This document shows, piece after piece, positions 7,776-15,045 of a stretch of DNA of 23,015 nucleotides. Origin of the DNA: an uncultured Coriobacteriaceae bacterium (GTDB lineage Bacteria > Actinomycetota > Coriobacteriia > Coriobacteriales > Eggerthellaceae). The notes below the pieces were generated by a model, which saw only the letters and a program-made list of their open reading frames with translations, was not told where the DNA came from and searched no databases. The DNA lies in the NCBI GenBank assembly GCA_900552365.1, contig URZP01000014.1:1-23015 (forward strand), in the 5' to 3' direction. Position numbers and translations under genes: made by a program. The stretch's first letter is position 1. The number at the start of each line of letters is the position of its first letter.

Positions 7776-8057
7776 ATGGTTGCAGCAGTGATCGTCGGCG
7801 TGGTTGTCGGCTTCTTGGGCTTCATGCCCCTCATCGCCGGTCTCAACCTTGCCAGGAAGGCAACCGCAACCAGCAACCTCGGCGAAGCCGGCGGGTTGCT
7901 GCTGGGCGTGTTCGGATCGTTCGCGGTCATCATCGTCCCTGCCATCATCTGCATCGTCGTTGCTCGCGACATGACGGTACCTATGGTCTTGGCCGAGGCT
8001 GCAACCCTCGTCGTCACCGCTGCGGCGTACGGCGTCATGCGCCTCGTTAAAAGGTAA
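7776..8057 (+). CDS. Small three-helix membrane protein at head of atp operon (AtpI-like)
   Basis: A 93-residue very hydrophobic protein with three predicted membrane segments: about residues 2-23, 41-64 and 68-89. It ends in a basic MRLVKR tail. It sits directly before atpB, the usual place of atpI. AtpI is a small membrane protein reported to help c-ring assembly or Mg2+ handling in other bacteria. I see no residue signature that proves membership in that family, so the name is from position, size and topology. The ATG at 7776 has GGTGGA at 7761-7766. An overlapping 17-codon ORF in another frame begins at 7738. The atpB start follows 17 bases after the stop. It may instead be a lineage-specific ATP synthase accessory protein. 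Confidence 0.75.
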   Translation: MVAAVIVGVVVGFLGFMPLIAGLNLARKATATSNLGEAGGLLLGVFGSFAVIIVPAIICIVVARDMTVPMVLAEAATLVVTAAAYGVMRLVKR

Positions 8058-8074
8058 GTGGGAAGGATTAATTC

Positions 8075-8872
8075 GTGGAAACTGCTTTGGAAATGGTGAA
8101 TGAGCTCGTCCCCGAGCTTCAGCATTCGCTCATGAACCCCGATTGGGTTTTCGAGTTCGGCGACACGGGCATTGGCCTGACGCAGTACATCTTCTGGATG
8201 CTCATTCTGTTCGCCCTCACCCTTATTGTCGTGCTCTCTGCTTCCAAGAAGCTCGCTGTCGTTCCGAACAACAAGTTCGTGAACATGGTCGAGTACGGCT
8301 ACCAGTTCGTCCGCAAGGACATGGGTGAAAGCGTTATCGGCCACGGCTACAAGAAGCACATCCCCTTCTTGGCCACGCTGTTCTTCTTCATCCTTCTGTC
8401 CAACTTCGTTGGCCTGATCCCTGGCTGCAAGACGCCTACCGGCACCATCAGCGTTACCTGGTGCCTCGCACTCATCTCGTTCGTGTACTTCAACTACTGG
8501 GGCATCAAGGCCCATGGCGGTTGGGGCTACATCAAGAGCATCGCTCCTTCCGGACTCCCGAAGCCCATGGTGCCCGTCATCTGGTTCTTCGAGTTCATTT
8601 CGCTTCTTCTTCGTGCTCTCACGCTGGCCGTCCGTCTTTACGGCAACATGTTCGCCGGCCACATGGCACTCGGTATCTTCTCCATCCTTGCCTATGCATT
8701 CTTCTGGCAGTGCATCCAGGGCGCAGGCGCATGGCTCGGCGGTGTTTCGGTCGTCTGGATCCTGTTCCTGGTCTTCATGTACTGCCTCGAAACCCTGGTT
8801 GCATTCATCCAGGCATACGTGTTCACCATCCTGTCGGCGTCCTACATCTCGCTGGCAACGTCCGAGCACTAA
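8075..8872 (+). CDS. atpB: F0F1 ATP synthase subunit a
   Basis: A 265-residue polytopic membrane subunit forming the proton half-channels next to the c-ring. The essential stator arginine is R187 in LTLAVRLYGNMFAGH, and the partner glutamine is Q246 in ETLVAFIQAYVFTILSASYI. Both blocks match subunit a of other bacteria. Several hydrophobic helices are visible, for example around residues 29-52, 89-110 and 120-135. The GTG at 8075 has GGAAGGA 7 bases upstream, and the next in-frame ATG would lose part of the N-terminus. It follows the AtpI-like gene by 17 bases. A 130-base spacer with two hairpins separates it from atpE, the largest gap inside the operon. Confidence 0.97.
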   Translation: METALEMVNELVPELQHSLMNPDWVFEFGDTGIGLTQYIFWMLILFALTLIVVLSASKKLAVVPNNKFVNMVEYGYQFVRKDMGESVIGHGYKKHIPFLATLFFFILLSNFVGLIPGCKTPTGTISVTWCLALISFVYFNYWGIKAHGGWGYIKSIAPSGLPKPMVPVIWFFEFISLLLRALTLAVRLYGNMFAGHMALGIFSILAYAFFWQCIQGAGAWLGGVSVVWILFLVFMYCLETLVAFIQAYVFTILSASYISLATSEH

Positions 8873-8883
8873 GATCAAACGCA

Positions 8884-8902
8884 GCCTGGTGAAAGCCCAG
8901 GC
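8884..8902 (+). other. Hairpin 1 in the atpB-atpE spacer
   Basis: GCCTGG (8884-8889) and CCAGGC (8897-8902) form a perfect 6-bp stem with a 7-base loop, 11 bases after the atpB stop. No T-run follows, so it is not an intrinsic terminator. It may be an RNA-processing or stability element. Confidence 0.45.
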
Positions 8903-8958
8903 ACTCGAATTTGGTTTATGCGGCTCAACCACGGCCGTTTGAACATAGTAAAACCGGT

Positions 8959-8985
8959 GTCTTCGGACGTGCGTTTTCCGAAGAC
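8959..8985 (+). promoter_or_regulatory. Strong hairpin just upstream of the atpE ribosome binding site
   Basis: GTCTTCGG (8959-8966) and CCGAAGAC (8978-8985) form a perfect 8-bp stem with an 11-base loop, extendable by one G-U pair. The AAGGAGG SD of atpE begins 5 bases after the stem, at 8991. There is no T-tract after it. Such a stem could shield the 5' end of a processed atpE message, or isolate the SD from upstream structure, helping the high c-subunit output needed. Function is inference. Confidence 0.5.
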
Positions 8986-9002
8986 GACAAAAGGAGGAAA
9001 TC

Positions 9003-9224
9003 GTGGGAACCACCGTAATCACCCTTGCTGCCCTGAAACTCGTGGGCTACGGCCTCGCGGCAGTCGGCCCTGGCATCGGCATCGGCATTGCTTGCTATGG
9101 CGCTTGCGTCGGCACCGCCCGTCAGCCCGAGCTCGCAGGCCGTCTGTTCACCAACTTCATCATTGGTGCTGCTCTTGCTGAGGCACTTGCACTGCTGGGC
9201 TTCGTTCTTGCATTCATCCTGTAA
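9003..9224 (+). CDS. atpE: F0F1 ATP synthase subunit c
   Basis: A 73-residue hairpin proteolipid that assembles into the rotor ring. Helix 1 carries the glycine-rich AVGPGIGIGIACYGACVG. The polar loop is the conserved RQPE (R40-Q41-P42), and helix 2 holds the ion-binding carboxylate E60 in GAALAEALALLGF. At the positions where Na+-dependent rings have Gln in helix 1 and Ser after the Glu, this protein has I27 and A61. I therefore infer proton rather than sodium coupling. The GTG start at 9003 has an excellent AAGGAGG (8991-8997). The long spacer before it, with an 8-bp stem-loop ending at the SD, is probably important for its higher expression. Confidence 0.97.
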   Translation: MGTTVITLAALKLVGYGLAAVGPGIGIGIACYGACVGTARQPELAGRLFTNFIIGAALAEALALLGFVLAFIL

Positions 9225-9275
9225 CCCTGGGTCAATCGCATAACACATGCAATAAGGCCTGAAGGAGGTTACACA

Positions 9276-9890
9276 GTGAAAGTAAAAGCGAACAAGGCAA
9301 CTGCTTGGTTGACTGCTGCTGGTGCATCTGCTGCCAGCATGGCGTTTGCTTTCCCCGTGTCCGCGTTTGCAGCAGAGGAAAAGACGGGTATCGCAGTTAT
9401 CCTGCCCGATCCCATCGAGTTCATCCCGATGCTCATCGCGTTCCTCATTCTTGCAATCGTCCTCGGCAAATTCGGCTGGCCCAAATTCGAGGGTATGCTG
9501 GAGAAGCGCGAGAAGACGATCGCCGATGCACTTGAGCAATCCGAGAAGGCCCGTCAGGAAAGCGAGCGCGTACTCGAAGAGTACAAGCAGCAGCTGGCCG
9601 ACGCCAAGTCTCAGGCTGCTCAGATCATTGCTGAGGCAAAGCAGACCGGCGAAAACACGCGTGCACAGCTTGCCAAGCAGGCGCAGGACGAGTCCGCTGC
9701 CATGATCGAGAAGGCACGTGGCGCTATCGAGGCCGAGAAGAACGCAGCTTTGGCTGAGCTTCAGGGCTCTATCGCCGACATCTCGACGCAGGTTTGCGCC
9801 CGTCTCATCGGTGAGGACCTTACCACCGACGAGCACCGCAAGGTCATTGAGCGCTACGTGAACGAGGCAGGTAGTTTCCATGCCGAATAA
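9276..9890 (+). CDS. atpF: F0F1 ATP synthase subunit b, with signal-peptide-like N-terminus
   Basis: A 204-residue peripheral-stalk subunit. One membrane helix (about 47-66, FIPMLIAFLILAIVLGKFGW) is followed by a long charged coiled coil (about 70-170) that binds the delta subunit. The N-terminus is unusual. Residues 1-32 look like a Sec signal peptide: basic MKVKANK, a hydrophobic Ala-rich core, then PVSAFA followed by AEE, a signal-peptidase-I-like AxA site. Ordinary bacterial b subunits begin near the helix. Since subunit b is N-out, cleavage would be compatible with its topology; it may alternatively stay as a second helix. GTG 9276 has AAGGAGG at 9262-9268; starting later would remove the extension but no SD supports that. 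It overlaps atpH by 11 bases. Confidence 0.95.
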   Translation: MKVKANKATAWLTAAGASAASMAFAFPVSAFAAEEKTGIAVILPDPIEFIPMLIAFLILAIVLGKFGWPKFEGMLEKREKTIADALEQSEKARQESERVLEEYKQQLADAKSQAAQIIAEAKQTGENTRAQLAKQAQDESAAMIEKARGAIEAEKNAALAELQGSIADISTQVCARLIGEDLTTDEHRKVIERYVNEAGSFHAE

Positions 9891-10440
9891 TCGCCTTATC
9901 GTTAAAGAGCAAATCGCCACGTATGCAAACGTTTTGTTCGATTCCGCACAACAGCTCGGCGGTCAGGATGCCGTGCTTGCAGTGCGCGAGCAACTGAAGC
10001 AGACCCTGCGCGCCATGCGTACCAGCGCCGATCTTCGTGAAGCGCTGAAGGATCCTGCTTACACGTCCGAACAGCGCGCGCAGATCGCACGCGGTATGTT
10101 CGGGGAGTGCAACGAGGCTTTGGTCGGCGTTCTGGCTGTTATGGCCGAGCGCGGCGAGGCCGACATGTTGTCTCGCGTAGCGGATGCTTACGAAGGGCTT
10201 TTGGCAGACAAGCTGAACTTGTGCGTAGTCGAAGTCGTCACTGCTGTAGAGCTTGACGACCACCTGCGCGAGGTAATTAAGAAGAAAGCCGATCAGGAAC
10301 TGGGCAAGAACGTCGTGCTCGAAGAGCGCGTCGACAAGTCCATCCTTGGCGGCATCATCATGAGCGCTAACGGTCAGCGCATCGATGCGAGTGTTCTCAC
10401 TCAAATCGAGAACGCCCGTGAAACGCTCAAACAATCGTAA
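9880..10440 (+). CDS. atpH: F0F1 ATP synthase subunit delta
   Basis: A 186-residue delta (OSCP-type) subunit that joins the top of F1 to the b stalk. The N-terminal helical domain (about residues 8-110) begins VKEQIATYANVLFDSAQQLG, typical of the family. The C-terminal block SILGGIIMSANGQRIDASVLTQIENARETL corresponds to the conserved GGxxxxxxxxxxDxSxxxxL segment. The ATG at 9880 lies within the end of atpF, an 11-base overlap with a modest GGCAGG upstream. Translation therefore probably depends on coupling to atpF. Its stop is followed by the atpA SD within a few bases. Confidence 0.95.
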   Translation: MPNNRLIVKEQIATYANVLFDSAQQLGGQDAVLAVREQLKQTLRAMRTSADLREALKDPAYTSEQRAQIARGMFGECNEALVGVLAVMAERGEADMLSRVADAYEGLLADKLNLCVVEVVTAVELDDHLREVIKKKADQELGKNVVLEERVDKSILGGIIMSANGQRIDASVLTQIENARETLKQS

Positions 10441-10458
10441 AGACGGAGGTGAATGTTA

Positions 10459-12024
10459 GTGACTGAAATCACCGCACAGTCCATCGACGAAGCGCTGCGC
10501 AAGCAGCTCGAGGCCTTGGAAGTTGGCGTTGATTCCCGCGAAGCCGGAACCGTCATCCAGGTTGGCGACGGTATCGCACGCGTGGACGGCCTGAAGAACG
10601 CCATGGCTGGCGAGCTTCTGGAGTTCATCAGCGAGAGCGGCAAGACCGTTTACGGCTTGGCTCAGAACCTCGAAGAGGACGAGATCGGCGCCGTACTTCT
10701 GGGTGACGTCACCGCAATCAAGGAGAACGACCAGGTTCGTACGACCGGTCGTATTATGGAGGTTCCGTCGGGCAAGGGTCTTCTGGGCCGCGTCGTCAAC
10801 CCCCTGGGCATGCCTATCGACGGCAAGGGCGCTATCGAAGCTGAGGGCACCCGTCCTGTCGAGTTCAAGGCCCCGGGCGTTATCACGCGTACCCCGGTTA
10901 ACGAGCCTATGCAGACGGGCATCTTGGCAATTGACTCGATGATCCCCGTTGGCCGTGGCCAGCGAGAGCTCATCATCGGTGACCGCCAGACCGGCAAGAC
11001 CGCTATCGCGATCGACGCTATCATTAATCAAAAGGGTCAGGACATGATCTGCATCTACGTCGCAATCGGCCAGAAGGCCTCTACGGTTGCGAACGTTGCT
11101 GAGACCCTCGACAAGCACGGCGCGATGGATTACACCATCATCGTGTCCGCTACCGCTTCCGACTCTGCACCGCTGCAGTACATCGCCCCTATGGCCGGTG
11201 CTGCAATGGGCGAGTACTTCGTCTACACCGGTGAAGACGGAAAGCCTGCTGGTCCTGAGAATCATGGTCGCCACGTACTGATCATCTACGATGACTTGTC
11301 CAAGCAGGCCGTCGCTTACCGTCAGATGTCGCTTACCCTGCGTCGTCCGCCGGGACGCGAGGCTTACCCTGGCGACATTTTCTACCTGCATTCGCGCCTC
11401 TTGGAGCGCGCAGTCAAGATGAACGAGGAGTACGGTCTTGGTTCCATGACTGCACTGCCCATCATCGAGACGCAGGCAGGCGACGTTTCCGCTTACATCC
11501 CGACGAACGTCATTTCCATTACCGACGGTCAGATCTTCCTGTCCACCGACCTGTTCTTCCAGGGTCAGCGCCCTGCCGTTAACGTTGGTATTTCCGTTTC
11601 CCGCGTTGGTGGCTCCGCTCAGACCAAGGCAGTCAAGTCCGTTTCCGGTACTCTGCGTCTTGACCTCGCTGCTTATCGCGAGCTTCAGGCCTTCACGCAG
11701 TTCGGTTCCGACCTGGACAAGGCAACTCAGGATCAGCTGAACCGCGGCGCTCACATGACCGAGCTTCTGAAGCAGGGTCGTTACGTGCCGATGACGTTCA
11801 TGGACGAGGCCATCGCGGTTTACGCCGGCGGCAACGGCTACCTGGATGACATCCCGGTTGCCGACACCGTTCGCTTCCGTGACGAGCTCCGTCAGTACAT
11901 CAGCGCCAACAAGCCTGAGATCGTCGAGAGTCTCCAGAAGGAGAAGAAGTTCACCGATGAGACCAAGGCCAACCTTAACGCTGCTATTGAGGCGTTCAAG
12001 GGTCAGTTCGCGGCATCGGTGTAA
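10459..12024 (+). CDS. atpA: F0F1 ATP synthase subunit alpha
   Basis: A 521-residue non-catalytic nucleotide-binding subunit (E. coli 513). The Walker A loop GDRQTGKT spans 174-181, with K180. VGDGIARVDGL marks the N-terminal barrel, and the signature region PAVNVGISVSRVGGSAQTKAVK lies past the middle. An ATG at 10453 is in frame, but the SD GGAGGT (10445-10450) would be only 2 bases from it. The GTG at 10459 is 8 bases away and is chosen. The codon between them is TTA, and no other codon in atpA, atpG or the first 1.2 kb of atpD is TTA, CTA or TCA, which also argues the TTA is untranslated. It begins 18 bases after atpH and lies 12 bases before atpG. Confidence 0.97.
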   Translation: MTEITAQSIDEALRKQLEALEVGVDSREAGTVIQVGDGIARVDGLKNAMAGELLEFISESGKTVYGLAQNLEEDEIGAVLLGDVTAIKENDQVRTTGRIMEVPSGKGLLGRVVNPLGMPIDGKGAIEAEGTRPVEFKAPGVITRTPVNEPMQTGILAIDSMIPVGRGQRELIIGDRQTGKTAIAIDAIINQKGQDMICIYVAIGQKASTVANVAETLDKHGAMDYTIIVSATASDSAPLQYIAPMAGAAMGEYFVYTGEDGKPAGPENHGRHVLIIYDDLSKQAVAYRQMSLTLRRPPGREAYPGDIFYLHSRLLERAVKMNEEYGLGSMTALPIIETQAGDVSAYIPTNVISITDGQIFLSTDLFFQGQRPAVNVGISVSRVGGSAQTKAVKSVSGTLRLDLAAYRELQAFTQFGSDLDKATQDQLNRGAHMTELLKQGRYVPMTFMDEAIAVYAGGNGYLDDIPVADTVRFRDELRQYISANKPEIVESLQKEKKFTDETKANLNAAIEAFKGQFAASV

Positions 12025-12036
12025 GGTAGGTAAAGC

Positions 12037-12966
12037 ATGCCTAACCTTCACGACATAGAAAGACGCATCAACTCCGTCTCCTCGACGAAGCAGATCACGC
12101 GCACCATGGAAATGGTTGCTGCGGCCAAGATCCGCCGCGCATCCGTTCGCGTAGAGAACTCTCTGCCGTGGTCCACGTCGTTGATGAACGCCATGCAGAG
12201 CACCGCTCTGTACGCAGTCACCGACGCCGTTCCTCTGCTCGTCGAGCACAGCGAAGTCAAGCGTAGCGTTGTTATGGTTGTCACATCCGACCGTGGTCTT
12301 GCCGGTGGCTTCAACAGCAATGTTTTGCGCGAAGCCGACAAGATCATCAAGGAGAAGGAGCGGCAGGGCATCGAGGTAGAGGTTATCTCGTGCGGCAAGA
12401 AGGGTTGCGGCTATTTCGAGTATCAGGGCATCAAGCCCATGCTCGAGTTCCGCGATCTTTCTGCCGACCCGACTTACGACCAGGCGGCTCGTATCGCCTC
12501 GTTCGTGAGCGACGGGTACGTTAACGGAAGGTATGACGAGGTCATCATGGTTTTCAACCATGCGAAGAACAACGCCGAGCAGACGTTGATCTCCGAGAAC
12601 CTCCTCCCCATTCCGGAAAAGCGTCTCGATGAGATTCTGGGCTTGAAGACGAAGGAGCAGGATATCTACTTCGGCTTCCGCGAGCATATTGACGACCATT
12701 ACGATGGCGACGTCGATATCGAGCCGAGCCCCGAGCGTACGCTGACTGACCTTATGAAGGCGTACCTCCAGTCCACCGTCTACCTCGCGCTCATCGATTC
12801 GGCTGCTGGCGAGCAGGGCGCACGCCGTACTGCTATGAAGGCGGCAACCGATAACGCAAACGAAATGGTCAAGACTTTGACCAGGTTGTACAACCGTGAA
12901 CGTCAAGGCGCCATCACGACCGAGATCACCGAGATCGTCGGCGGCGCAGCGGCTTTGGAGGAATAA
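12037..12966 (+). CDS. atpG: F0F1 ATP synthase subunit gamma
   Basis: A 309-residue central-shaft subunit. The N-terminal helix reads DIERRINSVSSTKQITRTMEMVAAAKIRRA, and the C-terminal helix ends RERQGAITTEITEIVGGAAALEE; these two helices form the coiled coil inside the alpha3beta3 ring. The middle holds SDRGLAGGFNSNVLR, the other well-conserved block. It is somewhat longer than the E. coli protein (287), mainly in the central Rossmann-like part. The ATG at 12037 has AAGGTAGG upstream. The stop is immediately followed by the atpD ATG with no spacer, and GGAGGAA at the gene end serves as the atpD SD. Confidence 0.97.
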   Translation: MPNLHDIERRINSVSSTKQITRTMEMVAAAKIRRASVRVENSLPWSTSLMNAMQSTALYAVTDAVPLLVEHSEVKRSVVMVVTSDRGLAGGFNSNVLREADKIIKEKERQGIEVEVISCGKKGCGYFEYQGIKPMLEFRDLSADPTYDQAARIASFVSDGYVNGRYDEVIMVFNHAKNNAEQTLISENLLPIPEKRLDEILGLKTKEQDIYFGFREHIDDHYDGDVDIEPSPERTLTDLMKAYLQSTVYLALIDSAAGEQGARRTAMKAATDNANEMVKTLTRLYNRERQGAITTEITEIVGGAAALEE

Positions 12967-14430
12967 ATGAGCCAGACACTGTTTTCTAGAGAGGAGCTGG
13001 AGGCCAGCAAGGGTGCTGTCGGACGCATCGTTCGTATCGTCGGTCCTGTCGTCGATGTCGAATTCCCGCCCGAGCAGCTGCCTGCGATCTACAACGCACT
13101 TACCGTAGACGCAAAGACGCTCGCAGGCGACATTCACGTCGTCCTCGAGGTTGAAACCCACCTTCCTGGCAACCTGGTACGCTCCGTTGCAATGAGCTCG
13201 ACCGACGGCATGGTCCGCGGCCTCGAGGCTCAGGATACGGGTCATCCTATTGTGATGCCCGTCGGCCCTGCTACGCTTGGCCGTATTTGGAACGTCATGG
13301 GCGAGCCCGTCGACGAGAAGCCGATTCCCGAGGATGTTGCAGGCTACATGCCTATCCATCGTCCAGCACCGGAATACGACGAGCTGGCCACGAGCACCGA
13401 GATCTTCGAGACGGGCATCAAGTCCATCGACCTTCTCGAGCCCTACGTCCGCGGCGGCAAGACCGGCCTGTTCGGTGGCGCTGGCGTTGGCAAGACCGTT
13501 CTGATTCAGGAACTTATCAACAACCTCGCTCAGGAGCATGGCGGTACGTCCGTGTTCACCGGCGTAGGCGAGCGTACTCGTGAGGGTACCGACCTGTTCC
13601 TGGAGATGAGCGAGTCCGGCGTTATCAACAAGACCTGCTTGGTTTACGGCCAGATGAACGAGCCGCCGGGAGCGCGTCTGCGCGTCGGTCTGGCTGGTCT
13701 GACTGAGGCTGAGTACTTCCGTGATCAGGGCCAGGACGTTCTGCTGTTCATCGACAACATCTTCCGCTTCACCCAGGCTGGTTCCGAGGTTTCCGCACTT
13801 CTCGGCCGTATGCCTTCCGCAGTAGGCTATCAGCCCACCCTCGCTACCGAGATGGGCGACCTCCAGGAGCGCATTACGTCCACGAAGACCGGTTCGATTA
13901 CGTCTGTTCAGGCCGTTTACGTTCCTGCAGACGACCTTACCGACCCGGCTCCGGCGACTACCTTCACCCACTTGGATGCTCGTACGGTTCTTTCGCGTTC
14001 CATCTCCGAGCTTGGTATTTACCCGGCTGTCGACCCGCTGGAGTCCTCCTCCCGCGCGCTCGACCCGGCTATCGTCGGCGAAGAGCATTACCGCGTTGCC
14101 GTTGGCGTCCAGGAGTTGCTGCAGAACTACAAGGACCTGCAGGACATCATCGCCATTCTTGGTATGGACGAGCTGACCGAGGACCAGAAACTCACGGTTA
14201 ACCGTGCGCGTAAGGCGCAACAGTTCCTGGGCCAGAACTTCCACGTTGCCACGCAGTTTACCGGTCTGCCTGGCGCGTACGTGAAGATGGAGGACACCGT
14301 CCGTTCCTTCGCTGCCATCATCGACGGCGAGTGCGACGAGATTCCCGAGCAGTGCTTCCGTATGACCGGCTCCATCGACGATGTGTACGCCGCATACGAG
14401 GCCATGAAGAAGGACGAAGCCAATGCCTAA
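12967..14430 (+). CDS. atpD: F0F1 ATP synthase subunit beta
   Basis: A 487-residue catalytic subunit that makes or hydrolyses ATP. The Walker A loop FGGAGVGKT ends at K176-T177, and GVGERTREG and the Walker B LLFIDNIFRF are intact. The regulatory DELSEED loop appears as DELTEDQ at 401-407. It is about 25 residues longer than the E. coli protein, partly from an N-terminal extension (SQTLFSREELEASKG). The ATG at 12967 abuts the atpG stop and uses the GGAGGAA just upstream. The stop overlaps the atpC start by 8 bases. Confidence 0.98.
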   Translation: MSQTLFSREELEASKGAVGRIVRIVGPVVDVEFPPEQLPAIYNALTVDAKTLAGDIHVVLEVETHLPGNLVRSVAMSSTDGMVRGLEAQDTGHPIVMPVGPATLGRIWNVMGEPVDEKPIPEDVAGYMPIHRPAPEYDELATSTEIFETGIKSIDLLEPYVRGGKTGLFGGAGVGKTVLIQELINNLAQEHGGTSVFTGVGERTREGTDLFLEMSESGVINKTCLVYGQMNEPPGARLRVGLAGLTEAEYFRDQGQDVLLFIDNIFRFTQAGSEVSALLGRMPSAVGYQPTLATEMGDLQERITSTKTGSITSVQAVYVPADDLTDPAPATTFTHLDARTVLSRSISELGIYPAVDPLESSSRALDPAIVGEEHYRVAVGVQELLQNYKDLQDIIAILGMDELTEDQKLTVNRARKAQQFLGQNFHVATQFTGLPGAYVKMEDTVRSFAAIIDGECDEIPEQCFRMTGSIDDVYAAYEAMKKDEANA

Positions 14431-14875
14431 GTATCGTTGCGTAGTGGCTATCCCAACGCGGGAGCTGTTTTCCGGCGAGATCGATTACGCCAACATTCCC
14501 GGTTCTATCGGCTACATGGGCGTTCTCAGCAACCATGAGAACTTCGTGGGCTTGAACCGCACGGGCAAGTTGACGCTTTGGCTCGACCCGGACGGAAATG
14601 AGCGCAAGGAATTCCTCATTTCCGGCGGCTTCACTCAGGTGCTCAACAACCACCTGTCCGTTCTTCCGCGTTTCGGTTGCACGTTGGATAGCATCGACGT
14701 CGACGAGGTTCAGGCCAAGATCGAGGCCCTCAAGGCCGACATCGCAGAGGCTGAAGCTAAGGAAAGCGGCGAGCTCGAGGATCCTTTCTTCGAGACCTCC
14801 CTGCAGACCATGAAGCTTTGCCTTGGTTGGTACGAGACTAAGGTCAAGGCCAAGACCGAGGGCGTTATCCAATAG
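14423..14875 (+). CDS. atpC: F0F1 ATP synthase subunit epsilon
   Basis: A 150-residue epsilon subunit linking gamma to the c-ring and restraining ATP hydrolysis. The N-terminal beta-sandwich (about 1-85) starts KYRCVVAIPTRELFSGEIDY and has PGSIGYMGVLSNHENFVG, the usual PxxxGxxGxLxxH block. A helical C-terminal part (about 92-145) follows, longer than in many homologues. The ATG lies inside the end of atpD, so translation is probably coupled. It is the last gene of the operon, and a terminator lies 26 bases after its stop. Confidence 0.94.
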   Translation: MPKYRCVVAIPTRELFSGEIDYANIPGSIGYMGVLSNHENFVGLNRTGKLTLWLDPDGNERKEFLISGGFTQVLNNHLSVLPRFGCTLDSIDVDEVQAKIEALKADIAEAEAKESGELEDPFFETSLQTMKLCLGWYETKVKAKTEGVIQ

Positions 14876-14901
14876 CTTCTACGGGGATACCGCAATTCAT
14901 T

Positions 14902-14934
14902 ACGAGGCGCAGCGTAAGCTGTGCCTCGTTTTTT
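14902..14934 (+). terminator. Rho-independent terminator of the ATP synthase operon
   Basis: ACGAGGCGCAGC (14902-14913) pairs with GCTGTGCCTCGT (14918-14929), 12 bp with one G-U, closing a GTAA tetraloop. A run of six T spans 14929-14934. The opposite strand lacks a T-tract after the stem, so it should act mainly on plus-strand transcripts. Confidence 0.93.
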
Positions 14935-14981
14935 ATGCCCTCGTTTAGCTCGGTTCGGATTTGGGGATTCTAGGACGGGGT

Positions 14982-15039
14982 TAGGCTTATAGGAAAAAGT
15001 AGGCTTATAGGACAAAAAGTAGGCTTATAGGACAAACAG
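14982..15039. repeat. Three tandem 18-20 bp repeats between convergent genes
   Basis: Units at 14982-14999, 15000-15019 and 15020-15039 follow TAGGCTTATAGGACAAAAAG. The first unit lacks two bases and the third has one substitution. The array is bounded by near-identical TTCTAGGACGGGG (14968-14980) and TTCTAGACGGGG (15044-15055), the latter covering the stop of the minus-strand gene. On the minus strand each unit begins with a T-rich stretch. The spacer is much AT-richer than its surroundings. Confidence 0.85.
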
Positions 15040-15045
15040 CATGTT

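Noticed and set aside
10456..14244. 1262-codon minus-strand open frame opposite atpA-atpG-atpD
   Set aside because: It is exactly codon-aligned with three unmistakable ATP synthase genes, and stays open only because they avoid TTA, CTA and TCA codons. Its translation resembles no family and it has no SD or promoter.
14982..15039. Tandem repeats considered as a CRISPR array or plasmid-type iterons
   Set aside because: The units are directly adjacent with no spacers, only three copies exist, and there are no cas or replication-initiator genes nearby.
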